64,000 nt of DNA from Acanthamoeba sp. SK_2022b. Taxonomy: Eukaryota > Discosea > Longamoebia > Acanthamoebidae. Made by a program: the position numbers and the translations under genes. The DNA lies in the NCBI GenBank assembly GCA_027943245.1, contig JANDJZ010000028.1, positions 1 to 64,000 of the forward strand, written 5' to 3'. The notes under the pieces were generated by a model. That model saw only the letters and a list, made by a program, of their open reading frames with translations, was not told where the DNA came from and made no database searches. Shown here in pieces: positions 32,818 to 42,582 of the stretch (position 1 is its first letter; every line of letters starts with the position of its first letter).

Positions 32818-34218
32818 ATGAACCGTTCACCCCGCGTTGTGGCAAAATCACTTTCCATCAGACGATTATGCCACACAGCTACAATCCAACCTGAATCCTA
32901 CGCCAGCGGAGACCCCTTCCTGCGTGGTCGCACCGTTCGTTTCGAGTTTGAGGGCCGCACGTTCTTCCTGATTGGTACCGTATGATTATTGCCTATTGAT
33001 TGCTTATTTATTTATTTTTCTTTATTTAAATTTATCTTTTTCTTCTGCTCGAAGGGATACACCATGGGCTACCGCGAGCGAGCAGTTCCGCCGTGGAGCG
33101 GTTGCTGGAGGCCGAACGACCCGACGCCATCGTATCCGAGTCCACCTACCCGCGTACACGCCCGCTTGCTCACCCCGGCCTACGTTCTGGCCTTACCTCC
33201 TCTCCAACACATGCCCAGGCTTCAAGTTGCCGCCCTACCCGACCCGGGCCTGCGAGTTCGCCTTCACATCCCAGTGGGCCCTGAAGCACGATGTATGCCA
33301 TCCCCTTCGCCTGCTCCATGCCAGCCCCCTGTGTGACGTCCGCCGCCGGCACGCTAGGTGCGCATCGTTCAGGGCAACCCTGTCCACCGCTCGCTCGAGG
33401 GCCGACACCGCCCCTACCACGAGGTGCGCTGGGGCGGCTTCCCCGCCGAGGAGAAAGTGAGCCTGTGCGTGCGACCACATCTGCACGAAAAGGCGACGCC
33501 CGCGAGCCCGGGGCAGCTGCTGCTTCGTGCGTCGGTCCCGCTGTACATGGCAGTCGTGCTGCCTCTGCTGAAGCTGGGCGACATGATGAGCCGCGGAGCG
33601 CATGGTCTGTTGGCGTGGGATGACCGCATGTACTTCACCCACTACTATCCCCTGGTATGTCGTCCGTACACCACAACGTCGTGTTGTCGAGCGTCTCACG
33701 CCTTGCCTGCAGGTGCACAGGACGTACATGAGCAGCGTGGAGAGGGAGATGTTCTTCATCAAGGCGCTACGCGAAGTGCCCGGCACCAAAGTAGTGGGCG
33801 TATTTGGTCTGCTTCATCTGGTATTTGCTTAACGCCTTCATGCTCTTTCACGTGTGCTGGATCCTGTTGTGTACGCTGAACGTGCACCACCATGGCTCAC
33901 GTTGTACATGTCGCTCCTCCTCTTCGCGAACATCATGCAGCCAGGAATTCTGAGCATGTGGGACGAGTACAGCAAGGCGCCCTATCGCCTCTGGCAGACG
34001 ACCCAAGACGAGGGCAAGGACGCCACCAGGTGAAACCTGCCTCCACTTTCGCTCGCACCACCGCTGCTCATCTGACCATGCGCTGCCGCATCGCCATCAG
34101 TGCGCTTGCGACTGCGTACGCGCCGGCCATCGCCGCCTACTGGCGAGCCCACATCCAGGCCCTGTACGGAGACCGAGAGAGGAGCCATCAAAAGTATTGC
34201 CAATCCAATAATTCATAA
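32818..34218 (+). CDS. TraB-domain protein with mitochondrial-type presequence
   Basis: The start at 32818 gives MNRSPRVVAKSLSIRRLCHT, basic and acid-free, like a mitochondrial targeting peptide. TraB/TRABD features follow. VRFEFEGRTFFLIGGIHHGL is the N-terminal strand with the GxxH motif, joined across intron 32975-33057. Then come SSSAVERLLEAERPDAIVSE, ERERE-type SSVEREMFFIKALREV, and KVVGVFGLLHLPGILSMWDE, whose HLPGI motif is restored only by removing the intron 33821-33940 (GT-AG, in phase). The last exon ends ERSHQKYCQSNNS. TraB proteins are predicted metalloprotease-like, and animal TRABD acts at mitochondria. Function is unproven. Between the motifs is a hydrophobic stretch, MAVVLPLLKLGDMM. 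Confidence 0.85.
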
Positions 34219-34407
34219 TGACTATGACAACACCCCCAGTGCATCAATCTCGATGAGCCCAAGCGACAGTTGTGCGCACAGAGGAGAGCATCTTCTCGCT
34301 ACAGGAGCAGCGGAATTTCAATACCAAACCTCGAACGTGAAATCCGGCGAAATTTGCGGTACTGCGCCCGCTGCTGGAGGCGCTTCCTCTCCGTGGGTCG
34401 AACGGTC

Positions 34408-34413
34408 TATAAA
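34408..34413 (+). promoter_or_regulatory. TATA box upstream of the GT8 gene
   Basis: TATAAA in the context GTCTATAAAGCGCC lies 155 bases before the GT8 start codon. It is the clearest TATA match in this 349-base intergenic gap; the rest of the gap (34219-34567) holds no supported gene. Confidence 0.5.
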
Positions 34414-34567
34414 GCGCCGGGGAGTATCTCTCTCATTCGACACTGGTCTCCACTACACACACGACCACAAGGCGGCACCGACATTCTATCCTTTGTAGTG
34501 ATTGGCAACTGTTGTAGGAGCAGCAGAACAAGGAGAAGGAAGGGGTCACACAAAGCAAGCAGAGACG

Positions 34568-36005
34568 ATGGCGATTGACACGTCCGAAAAATACACGCTC
34601 TTCTTCCTTGCACTCTGCACGCTGTGTCTCACGACTACGATCATCATCTACTGTCATCACGCCGACCACACGAGCAAGGAGGACAGCCTTGATGAGATCA
34701 AGGCACAGGTGGACGTCTTGAAGGAGCGGGTGACTGATCTCCTTCTCGAAGTCGAGCACGGGGACAGCGACCGACGCCCCGCAAAGCACGCTGCCTACCG
34801 GCTGCCACACAATGCCCTGCGCGAAAAGGTCGACCGCAAGAAAGTCTACGCCACCCTCTATCACAACACGGCCAACGATGTCGGCTACGTGTGGGGTCTC
34901 AGGTGCCTTTCCTCGCACAACCCTTTGTTCCTCAAAGAACGAACGTGAAGAGGGGGGGGGGCCAAGTAGGAGCTAAAAACTGACGAGACCTGTCAAACGG
35001 TTTGTTTTTTTGTGCAGAGTGATGATCCACTCGGCCAGGATTGCTGGCTGCAAGCAACCTTTCGTGGTGATGCATCTGATGAGCTTCGACCAGGTGGAGA
35101 AGAGCCTGGGGCGCGAGGTCATGCGCGAACTCATGGAGGCCGATGTCTCCTTCCGCAAGATTGAGAGCGTCGACAAGGTCTTTGGCTCAGGCGCCTTTGC
35201 CCACATCGCCAAGAGCCGCTGGCAGGTGGCCATCAACAAAGTGCGCGTCTGGGAGATGACCGAATATGAAAAGGGTACTCGCCCCTCCCCCTACACACCT
35301 ATTGAAACGTGTTGTCTTAACTCTTCTCCGTTCAATGACAGTTCTGTTCATCGATCTCGACAGCGTCGTGCTCAAGAACCTCGACTTCTTGTTCTCCTTC
35401 CCCGAGCTCACCGTCTCCAACGATCAGGCCGAGGTACGCTACTCAACGATTCATTCAATAACCACACGAACACTCGACTAACGAGTCTCTCTTCACAGCT
35501 GAGCAAGATGAGGACCTACGAGGTGCTCAACCCGGGCTTCATGCTGGTGCAGCCCAACATGTCCACCTTCCAATCGTTCGTCCGCTTCTCCAACCGCCTC
35601 AACATGGATGACGACGTAATGAGCACCGCCGAGCAAGGTAACACCTGGCTCTCTCCTTTCCGTGTCAACGTTGATCAGCGCTTACGCCTTGATGACGTGC
35701 CACGCGCAGGCATGTTGATCTCGCTGTATCCGTACCCGGTGATCCTGCCTAACACGTTCGCGATGACGCCCGCTGCGGCGCCTCTCCTAATCGACGTGGA
35801 GTATGGCTGGCGCGATGTGTTCTCGCTCCACTTCTACGACACCGAGACCGAGATCGTGCCCAAGCCGTGGACCGTCCCGTACCCGCTGACGCCGAGCGCC
35901 AAGGGCCACAACTGGGATGTGGCCTATGCGCTGTGGTGGCAAGCCCGACAGAAGCTCGTCGCCAACGACCGCCACCCGCTCGTGCACGCCATAGAGCTCG
36001 CCTGA
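34568..36005 (+). CDS. Family 8 glycosyltransferase, type II membrane protein
   Basis: The N-terminus has a short cytosolic tail and a signal-anchor (LFFLALCTLCLTTTIIIYC, residues about 10-28), then a charged coiled stem. The catalytic part starts KKVYATLYHNTANDVGYVWG and has the GT8 core KVRVWEMTEYEKVLFIDLDS, with DLD as the Mn2+/nucleotide-sugar DxD motif, followed by VVLKNLDFLF. LNPGFMLVQPNMSTF is the conserved substrate-side block, and FALPNTFAM-like PYPVILPNTF precedes the end at 36005. It resembles glycogenin and galactinol-synthase-like enzymes. Golgi lumenal localisation is inferred from topology. Donor and acceptor sugars cannot be told from sequence. Four short introns. Confidence 0.87.
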
Positions 36006-36537
36006 AGAAGTTCTTCGCCCAGAGGGATAGATGAGCTACCGGAAGGCAATATGTAAACAGAAGTAAGGGAAGACCGGAGGAGAGCGCACACCAGCTCGGT
36101 TGACAGAGAGTCAATCGAAATAGATGAATGTGCCCTGTGCGTGTGCTTCTTCGAAAAGGATGGTGTTGTTGAAAGCCTTTGTTGAAAGTAGGCTCTGATG
36201 AAGGTTGGGGCAACAAGTGTTCCTGGCATCATGTATGCTGATGTGGTGAGAATCAGAGCGTTCAGGACTGGGTGTACCCTAATCAGAGTGGATGACAATG
36301 GACCCAGAGGGCACCTTTTGTCACTGTGCCGCACCTGTGTGTTAAGTCGCGTTTGTTGAGGGCTACACGCCTGTGGTGATGTTTTCCGCCACTTTTTTCG
36401 AAGAAGGGGAGAAAGGGAAAGGGATTTCCTTCACTTTTACAAGGCACACAAGAAACAGCATAGGAGGAAGGACAAAGCCCTGTAGAGTTCAACTCACCCC
36501 TGCCCGCGAACAAAACTCTATCTATAAATTGAATCAC
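36006..36537. other. Intergenic region between GT8 and TLDc genes
   Basis: 532 bases without a supported gene. Minus-strand ORFs cover part of it but look like chance frames. TATAAA at 36523-36528 lies only 10 bases before the chosen TLDc start codon, too close to act as its TATA box unless translation begins further downstream. Confidence 0.45.
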
Positions 36538-38124
36538 ATGGGAGGTCAATCGAGCAAACATCAACAATACGCGCCTGTCTACACCTTTCCGCAGCATGAC
36601 CTGAACCACCTCCGTGCCCTTTATGCGCACTTGAAGAAGCAACACTCTGCCCTCGATAGACATCTCTTCATACAACACCTCGAGCTCCCCCCAATCCTCC
36701 TTCCCTTTGGCGAAAAGCTCTGCCAGGCCTTCATCAGAGCTGGCAACGAAGCCGGAGCACACCCTCCAGCTGCCGCACACCACGCTCATCTCTCTCACCA
36801 CCAGCAGACAGCCACGGTCTTATCTTCTACAGTGCTGACCGAGCATCAGTTCATCACAGGAGTAGAGAAATGCTGCAAGGCCAGTGTCTCACAGCAGCTT
36901 CGATTTCTCTTCGCCATGTACGAAGATGACAGCAACGTTGCACCTGCGACTGGCGTTGTGGTCGAGGAGACGGAGCGCAAGGAGCAGGTCAAGGCCATGC
37001 TCTGCGACTGCACCTTCCTCGCGAAGGTGCTTTATGGCAGGTGCGACACCGAGGATGAGAGGGACAACGACAGCGAGGCGAAGCAGGAGGGCCAAGATGG
37101 ACAGAACGAACAAGAAGATGAAGAAGGGGAGGCGAAGCAAACAGGCACCTCGAACAAGGGTAAGAAGAAGGAGAGGCGAGGCACGCTCGAGGTGACCGGG
37201 GAAGACCTGCACATGTGGGAGAAGAAGGCCATCAACCCCATGCTCGAGGGCATCCTGCTCTACAACGAACGCGAGGGCGGTGGCGCGGGCAGCCGCACCG
37301 TGTCCATCGACACCTTCGTGGCCTGGGCCTCCGACACGGTCACCCATCTCTTCAAGAGCACCGTGGAGGTGTTCGTGCGGCGCCGCTTCCTCGAATGCCA
37401 GTTCCCCGGCCAGCCGGCCGTCTTGCCGCCGATGGGCGGTGGTACGGCGCTGCCCCTGCCGGCTAGCGGGAGCCAGGTGCCCTTCCACTTGCCGGAGATC
37501 GAGCACGTCCTGAGCCGGAAGCAGCTCATCCTCGACCAGGCGCGCCTGTGGGTCCTCTCCATCATGGTCAACGCCCAGGACAGGGCCGTTCCTTGGCGCA
37601 TCCTCTACTCGAGTATGTACTTTCCGGTGTGTGGTGTGATGGTGTGCGGCGGTGGCTGACTGGCATTTGGTCTACTCGGTACCTGCCGCAGCGCTTTCGC
37701 ATGGCAACAGCTTCAATCGGTTCTGCGCCGCTTTGTTTGGATACCACGGCACTACCCTCCTGCTCATACGTACGAAAAACAGGGAGGTCTTTGGCGTCTA
37801 CAACGTCACGGGTGCGGCCTCTCTCTCTCTCTCTCTCTCCTCACTCACTCGCTTTCTCTCTTCTATCCTCTCCCATGGTGCCCCTCATTTGCATTCTCCG
37901 CCGTTCATGAGCATCATCGCCTGACCGCTGGTTGGCATTTGTCGTGCGTGCGCACGACACAGGGTGGCAGGACACGACGTCCTACTACGGCGACGCTAGA
38001 TCGTTCCTCTTCTCGATCTACCCGCGAATCAACGTGTACAGGACCACGGGCAAGGCCACCAACTACGTCTACCTCAACACCAGGAAGACCTTCTCCGACT
38101 TGCCCATCGGTCAGTCCCTGCGGC

Positions 38125-38187
<63 letters not shown>

Positions 38188-38890
38188 ACACAATATGCGA
38201 CGAGCAGGAGACGAACACTTGTCTCGTGGTGGCCGCGTGCGCGCTTGATATCGTGATTGGCTGGCTGGGCTAAGCTGACCGGGGAGGCGCGGACAGGCAT
38301 CGGCTTTGGCGGCGAGCTCGGAAGTTTCCGGCTGTGGATCGACAAGGACTTCGAGGTGGGCAGCACCCGAGCTGTGGACGTGACCTACCGCAAGGGGTAA
38401 GCCACCCTCCGCGCTCGTCTTTCACGCTGGTGGGCTGTTATCTACGACACCATCCACAACATGCGGGCAGTGCTGACGTGCGCGTGCCCAACAGACCGCT
38501 GATGGAGGGCTTCGATTTTGAAATCGAGGACCTGGTCGTGTGGGGCTTGGGCGGCGAAGACGCCGAACAGCGACAGGAGAAGGAGAAACTTAGAGAACGT
38601 ACGGGCTTCTTCTTTTTCCTTCTCGTTTATCTCATAAGATCACAAAAAAACTAATCGTGCAATAATTTAAATAACCTATCCTACTGTGCGTGCTAACCGC
38701 CCCTGCGTGGCTGCAACATACAATAGAAAACCTGACGGACAAGATGCGAAAGGTGAACCGATCAATAGCCGCCGAGGGCTGGAGCGATGGCCCCAACAAG
38801 TGGATGATGGACCTAGTGGGCCGGACCGGAGCCAGCGACCCCTTCATGGACGACCTCAAGAAGGACGACAAGAGCAACAAGCCCCTCTAG
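36538..38890 (+). CDS. N-myristoylated TLDc-domain protein (mEAK7/TLDC1-like)
   Basis: The start at 36538 gives MGGQSSKHQQ, a good N-myristoylation signal (Gly2, Ser6), as in mEAK7. The long first exon (to 37611) has an N-terminal helical region that could be EF-hand-like (LTEHQFITGVEKCCKASVSQ, FLFAMYEDDSN), an acidic linker, and VSIDTFVAWASDTVTHLFKS. The TLDc domain spans later exons: LSHGNSFNRFCAALFGYHGT, TLLLIRTKNREVFGVYNVTG, YYGDARSFLFSIYPRINVYR, NYVYLNTRKTFSDLPIG, IGFGGELGSFRLWIDKDFE. Animal mEAK7 is a lysosomal activator in an alternative mTOR pathway; other TLDc proteins regulate the V-ATPase. An in-frame upstream Met at 36373 exists, but the myristoylation motif favours 36538. A C-terminal exon follows at about 38725. 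Confidence 0.85.
38127..38188 (+). repeat. (CA)n microsatellite in TLDc intron
   Basis: About 30 CA units interrupted once by CATA, on the coding strand, in the intron that follows the exon ending TFSDLPIG. Confidence 0.9.
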
Positions 38891-39289
38891 TATGGCATTT
38901 TTTTGTTATCCTGTCCATCTCTGGAGGGGAAAGAAGGGTCAATACCCTGCTGCTTGAGTTGAGCTCTAGAAAGGGATGGATGCACAGCCCAAGGATGCAA
39001 ACATGCATTCTCATGAACCAGCACTTCCACATGGTCCAAAGGGTGTCTAGAGGATGTTCCACCATACCAAGGGGACCAATTGTGAAACACATGTGTGTAA
39101 CAACCCAGATCAGCACTCTGTAACAGGTGTTGAAGGCCCTTGATGTTGATGTGTTGGGCCGCCAGAGTCAGTGAGGCAACTGAGAAAAGAGATTAAACTG
39201 GATAAACAGTGTTCCACAACTTGTGGCCTACATGTCACACTTCTGCATGATACAGCCTCCTTCCCAGGCAGAGCCACATGGTTGGCCTG

Positions 39290-41170
39290 GCTCTTCATGA
39301 GCATGGGCGCACAAAGTACAGAACCACCAACTTCATGGCCATCAGCCTAGAGGTTGACAATCATTATCTCACCATCACATTGAACCTTGACGTGTCTCTC
39401 AACACCAGCCCCCCCCCTCCACTCTGCCTACACCAGCTCCACCAGCGGCTGCAGATGCAGAGAAATCATCTGCATCTTCCAAGGCGAAAGACAAGGCCAG
39501 GGTCATGGACAATGCCACCCTCAAGGCTGCCCATGACATCCACAAGGGGAAGCACAAGACTTTCATCTTCCTTTGCAGCACCATTGCTCCAGAGCTGCTG
39601 GAGGATGCCATGGGCATGAGCAAGAGCTGCCTGTTTGCCCTGTGGATGGCCATGCAGGGTACCATCACCATCAACAGTTGCCAGAACACCATTGCCATTC
39701 AGGGTATGGCCTATGTACCATTGGATGCCAGCTGTCATGTTGGGTTCAATCAGCAGCATGGCTTCCAGTTCTACTTTGACAACCAGCTCTGTTTAATCAG
39801 CTACCACAGTGGCAACCTGTTCTACCTTCCCCATCATGTTCAAACCAGCACCAATCTTGACTGCGCTTCATGCAGCCAGCATCCCACCATGCCTCAACCT
39901 GGTACACCACCAGCTTGGTCACGCTAGCAAGGCATGCTGCCAAGAGTTTGTCTGCCAGTCCTCCAACCGCAGCAACACCAAGAAGCACTCCATTCTCCAG
40001 TCCTCACTCTTGCCACACTGCAACATGTGCCTAACTGGCAAGCTCATGGCCCAAGGTGTCAGTCAACAGCCCAGCACCAACCATGCTGTCCATGGCGCCT
40101 ATCCCAGTGACCTCATCTCTCTTGACCTTATCAGCCCCATGTGACATCACTCAGTTGGCGGCCATGCCTATCTACTCATGGTCACAGACATGTTCTCTAA
40201 CATGCACTTTGTGCAACCACTCCCCAACAAGTCCTCTGCCACCATCCACAATGCACTGCGCTCCATCATATCCAAGGCCTGCTTTGTCACACATGGGTTC
40301 TTGCAGAAACCAGGGGTTGACTATGACAACACCTATGTGCCTGTACTACCACTCAAGAATCTCCAGCTTCTCCTTGCCTATGTGGTGACATGTCATCACC
40401 CACACATTGCATGAGCATGCTGCCCTCGAATACTGACATCTTGTGGGTGCCCTCCTCTACATTGCACTGGCCACATGACCAGATGTCCTGCATGCTGTTG
40501 TCTATGTATCTTGATTTGTATATGACACCCACTACAATGCTGCATGGCATGTCCTGTGCTACCTCTACAGCACCACTCAACAGACAATCTGATACTCTCA
40601 CAATGCAGACAGCAACACTGTCCCCCTCATCCACTGTGATTTGAGTCATGCCACCAACCCACTGACCATGAAGTTGTACTCTGGCATTGTCACGCTGTGG
40701 GCTGGAGGACCCACTGCCTGGTGGTTGTGACTGCAGTGAACTGTTGCACTCTTGACCACCAAAGCAAACTTGTTGCTGTTACAGACACCTTGTGACAAGC
40801 CCTCTACCTTTGTTGTCTTCTACCTACACTTGGTCTCTCAACTGATCAGCCCACCCTCATCCACAGCTACATTCCTGGTGAGGAGAATCTTGTGGACATC
40901 CTAACAAAACACATTCCTGGACTCAAGCTCCAACATGACCAAGCTGCTCCCTCTCAACATGCTCATGAGAAACTGACCTCATGCACAACTGCGCGATCAC
41001 TCTCCCTTTTGAAGGGGAGTATTGGACAGAACAGATTCTGTCTCTATTCTCACATTCCCACCTATTCTCCATCAGTCTTCAGAGTGGTGATAAGCTGGGG
41101 CCCTGAACATTGCTGCGCCGGTGGTGTTGCGCAGGTGGTGATAAAATCGAAAAAAACAAAAAACTGGAAA
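39290..41170 (+). mobile_element. Degenerate, internally deleted Ty1/copia retrotransposon
   Basis: Copia-type pieces occur in the right order but broken by stops and deletions. A gag-like segment is at 39500-39660 (ATLKAAHDIHKGKHKTFIFL). A pre-integrase part is at 39690-40060 (LVHHQLGHASKACCQEF and CNMCLTGK). The start of the integrase core is at about 40080-40260 (AYLLMVTDMFSNMHFVQPLP). A fragment of reverse transcriptase follows (GVDYDNTYVPVLPLKNLQLL, 40312-40385), then RT/RNase H C-terminal traces (LVGALLYIALAT at 40440-40475, NLVDILTKHIPGLKLQ at 40888-40935). A polypurine tract GAAGGGGAG at 41011-41019 is followed by TATTGGACAG, a likely 3' LTR start; no matching 5' LTR was recognised. 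The stretch 38891-39290 has similar lower GC and may belong to it. It cannot be functional. Confidence 0.8.
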
Positions 41171-41200
41171 TTAATTTGAGTTAATACTAACGCCGCCCGC

Positions 41201-41247
41201 GAGAAAAAGACTCAGGCAAGGAGAAAAAGACTCAGGCAAGGAGAAAG
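41201..41247 (+). repeat. 20-bp tandem repeat directly before the F-box start codon
   Basis: The unit GAGAAAAAGACTCAGGCAAG occurs twice, exactly (41201-41220 and 41221-41240), followed by a partial third copy GAGAAAG that ends at the ATG at 41248. It lies at the border between the copia relic and the F-box gene. Confidence 0.9.
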
Positions 41248-42411
41248 ATGAGTGACGTAGTGTTGTCGCCGTGGCTGCGTCACGAGCTGGAGCGCTTGGC
41301 GAGCACGGCAGTTGATGTCATGTGCTCTACTCCGGCACCCCGGCTTCAGCCAGGTAGTTTGTCCCCATTCTTTCTCTTATGTCGAGTCGACTCACAAACC
41401 CGGCTAGCAGAACAGCTACTGCTAGAAGAGCTCTGTCCAGAGGTACTTCTTCACGTGGCATCCAACCTCAGGTTCCGCGACCTCGTCTGCCTGTCACGCA
41501 CGAGCAAATACCTGCGCTGGCTGGTCATGGCCTGCTGCCCGAATTCGCTCTGGCGACCCATTGCTGCCCAGCTCTGCCAATTGCAGCCGAGCCCCGGCAC
41601 TGCGCACAGTGAGCTGGCGCTGCTGGTGCGGGACTACCCGCTGCTGGCTCTCCGCTCACGGTTCTTTCTCAACTCGGCCCATCTCTCCGTGGGTGGCCGC
41701 CAATCGCCGAAGGAAGAGAAACACTCGGTGCGTGGGCGCGTGTGTGTCTGGCCGACTGAAGGTATACCACTTGAGGCGAAGAGCCTTGTCTCCTGTGTTC
41801 CACGCGGGTGCTATCGAGCCGAGTGGCGCATGCGGTTCCACGATCTGCAAGCCATCAACTTTACCGGCTCCTGGCGGGTGCTGGTCTGTGCGGCCTGCAG
41901 CAACTTGGCAATTGATGAAGCGCTCCTGGTCTTCCAGTTTAGCCACGAGATGCAATGGAACGGTTTCGAGCCGTGGATTGGCAAGGGCTGGTTGCGGATC
42001 ACGTCGGAGCCCTTCACCGTTGCCGACGACGAGGCGAGTGTCGTGGGTCATATCGATGCGACCAAGGAACCCGATGAGTTAGAGATCGACTTGGACTGCA
42101 TCGAGAGTTACAGCATCGCCACGCTCAGTCGGTACTGCAGGGAAGAGGGCATAGGGAGGGGGTGCCGGACCAAGGAAGAGACCATCGCTGCCATCCTCGC
42201 CTACAACGACGACGAGCCTGAAGACTTGGACTCGCCACGGCCATGGAGGAAAGCAACCTCCGGGCCGCCTCAAGGCAGTCTTGAAATCGACTACTTTCGA
42301 TTGGTGCCCTGTTGTGGCGCCACTACGCCAGGCTCCATCCCCCTCACTATCCAGCTGGACAACGACTTGATGACCCTTGCTGACCTGGAGGACAGCTTTC
42401 AAAAACTGTAA
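41248..42411 (+). CDS. F-box protein with C-terminal SAP-like motif
   Basis: 387 residues. The F-box is at about residues 54-95: LLEELCPEVLLHVASNLRFR followed by DLVCLSRTSKYLRWLV, the usual Skp1-binding helices. It probably acts as a substrate receptor of an SCF ubiquitin ligase. The middle (ARSRFFLNSAHLSVGG...) has beta-rich character with no kelch, WD or LRR repeats. Near the C-terminus, YSIATLSRYCREEGIGRGC with RTKEETIAAILAY resembles a SAP helix-turn-helix. The ORF is open throughout. A 57-base segment (about 41356-41412) has GT-AG ends and a length divisible by three, so it could be an intron or retained coding sequence. Confidence 0.82.
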   Translation: MSDVVLSPWLRHELERLASTAVDVMCSTPAPRLQPGSLSPFFLLCRVDSQTRLAEQLLLEELCPEVLLHVASNLRFRDLVCLSRTSKYLRWLVMACCPNSLWRPIAAQLCQLQPSPGTAHSELALLVRDYPLLALRSRFFLNSAHLSVGGRQSPKEEKHSVRGRVCVWPTEGIPLEAKSLVSCVPRGCYRAEWRMRFHDLQAINFTGSWRVLVCAACSNLAIDEALLVFQFSHEMQWNGFEPWIGKGWLRITSEPFTVADDEASVVGHIDATKEPDELEIDLDCIESYSIATLSRYCREEGIGRGCRTKEETIAAILAYNDDEPEDLDSPRPWRKATSGPPQGSLEIDYFRLVPCCGATTPGSIPLTIQLDNDLMTLADLEDSFQKL

Positions 42412-42582
42412 CGTCGCTCACTGACATCGACCACCAGCTATACGCTGCATAGCAAGCAACTTGGCATGTTGAGTGGGTTTTTATTGTTCGCCACCACGCT
42501 GACATTCCACGGCATGGGTGGCTGTGTGCTCGTACAAGTTCATTTCTGATTAAATGAAGGGCCACGATGATGACCGTATTGG

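Noticed and set aside
36523..36528. TATAAA as the TATA box of the TLDc gene
   Set aside because: It is only 10 bases before the start codon, leaving no room for a transcription start downstream of it.
39290..41170. The copia relic as an active retrotransposon
   Set aside because: Stops, frame changes and loss of most of the reverse transcriptase rule this out.
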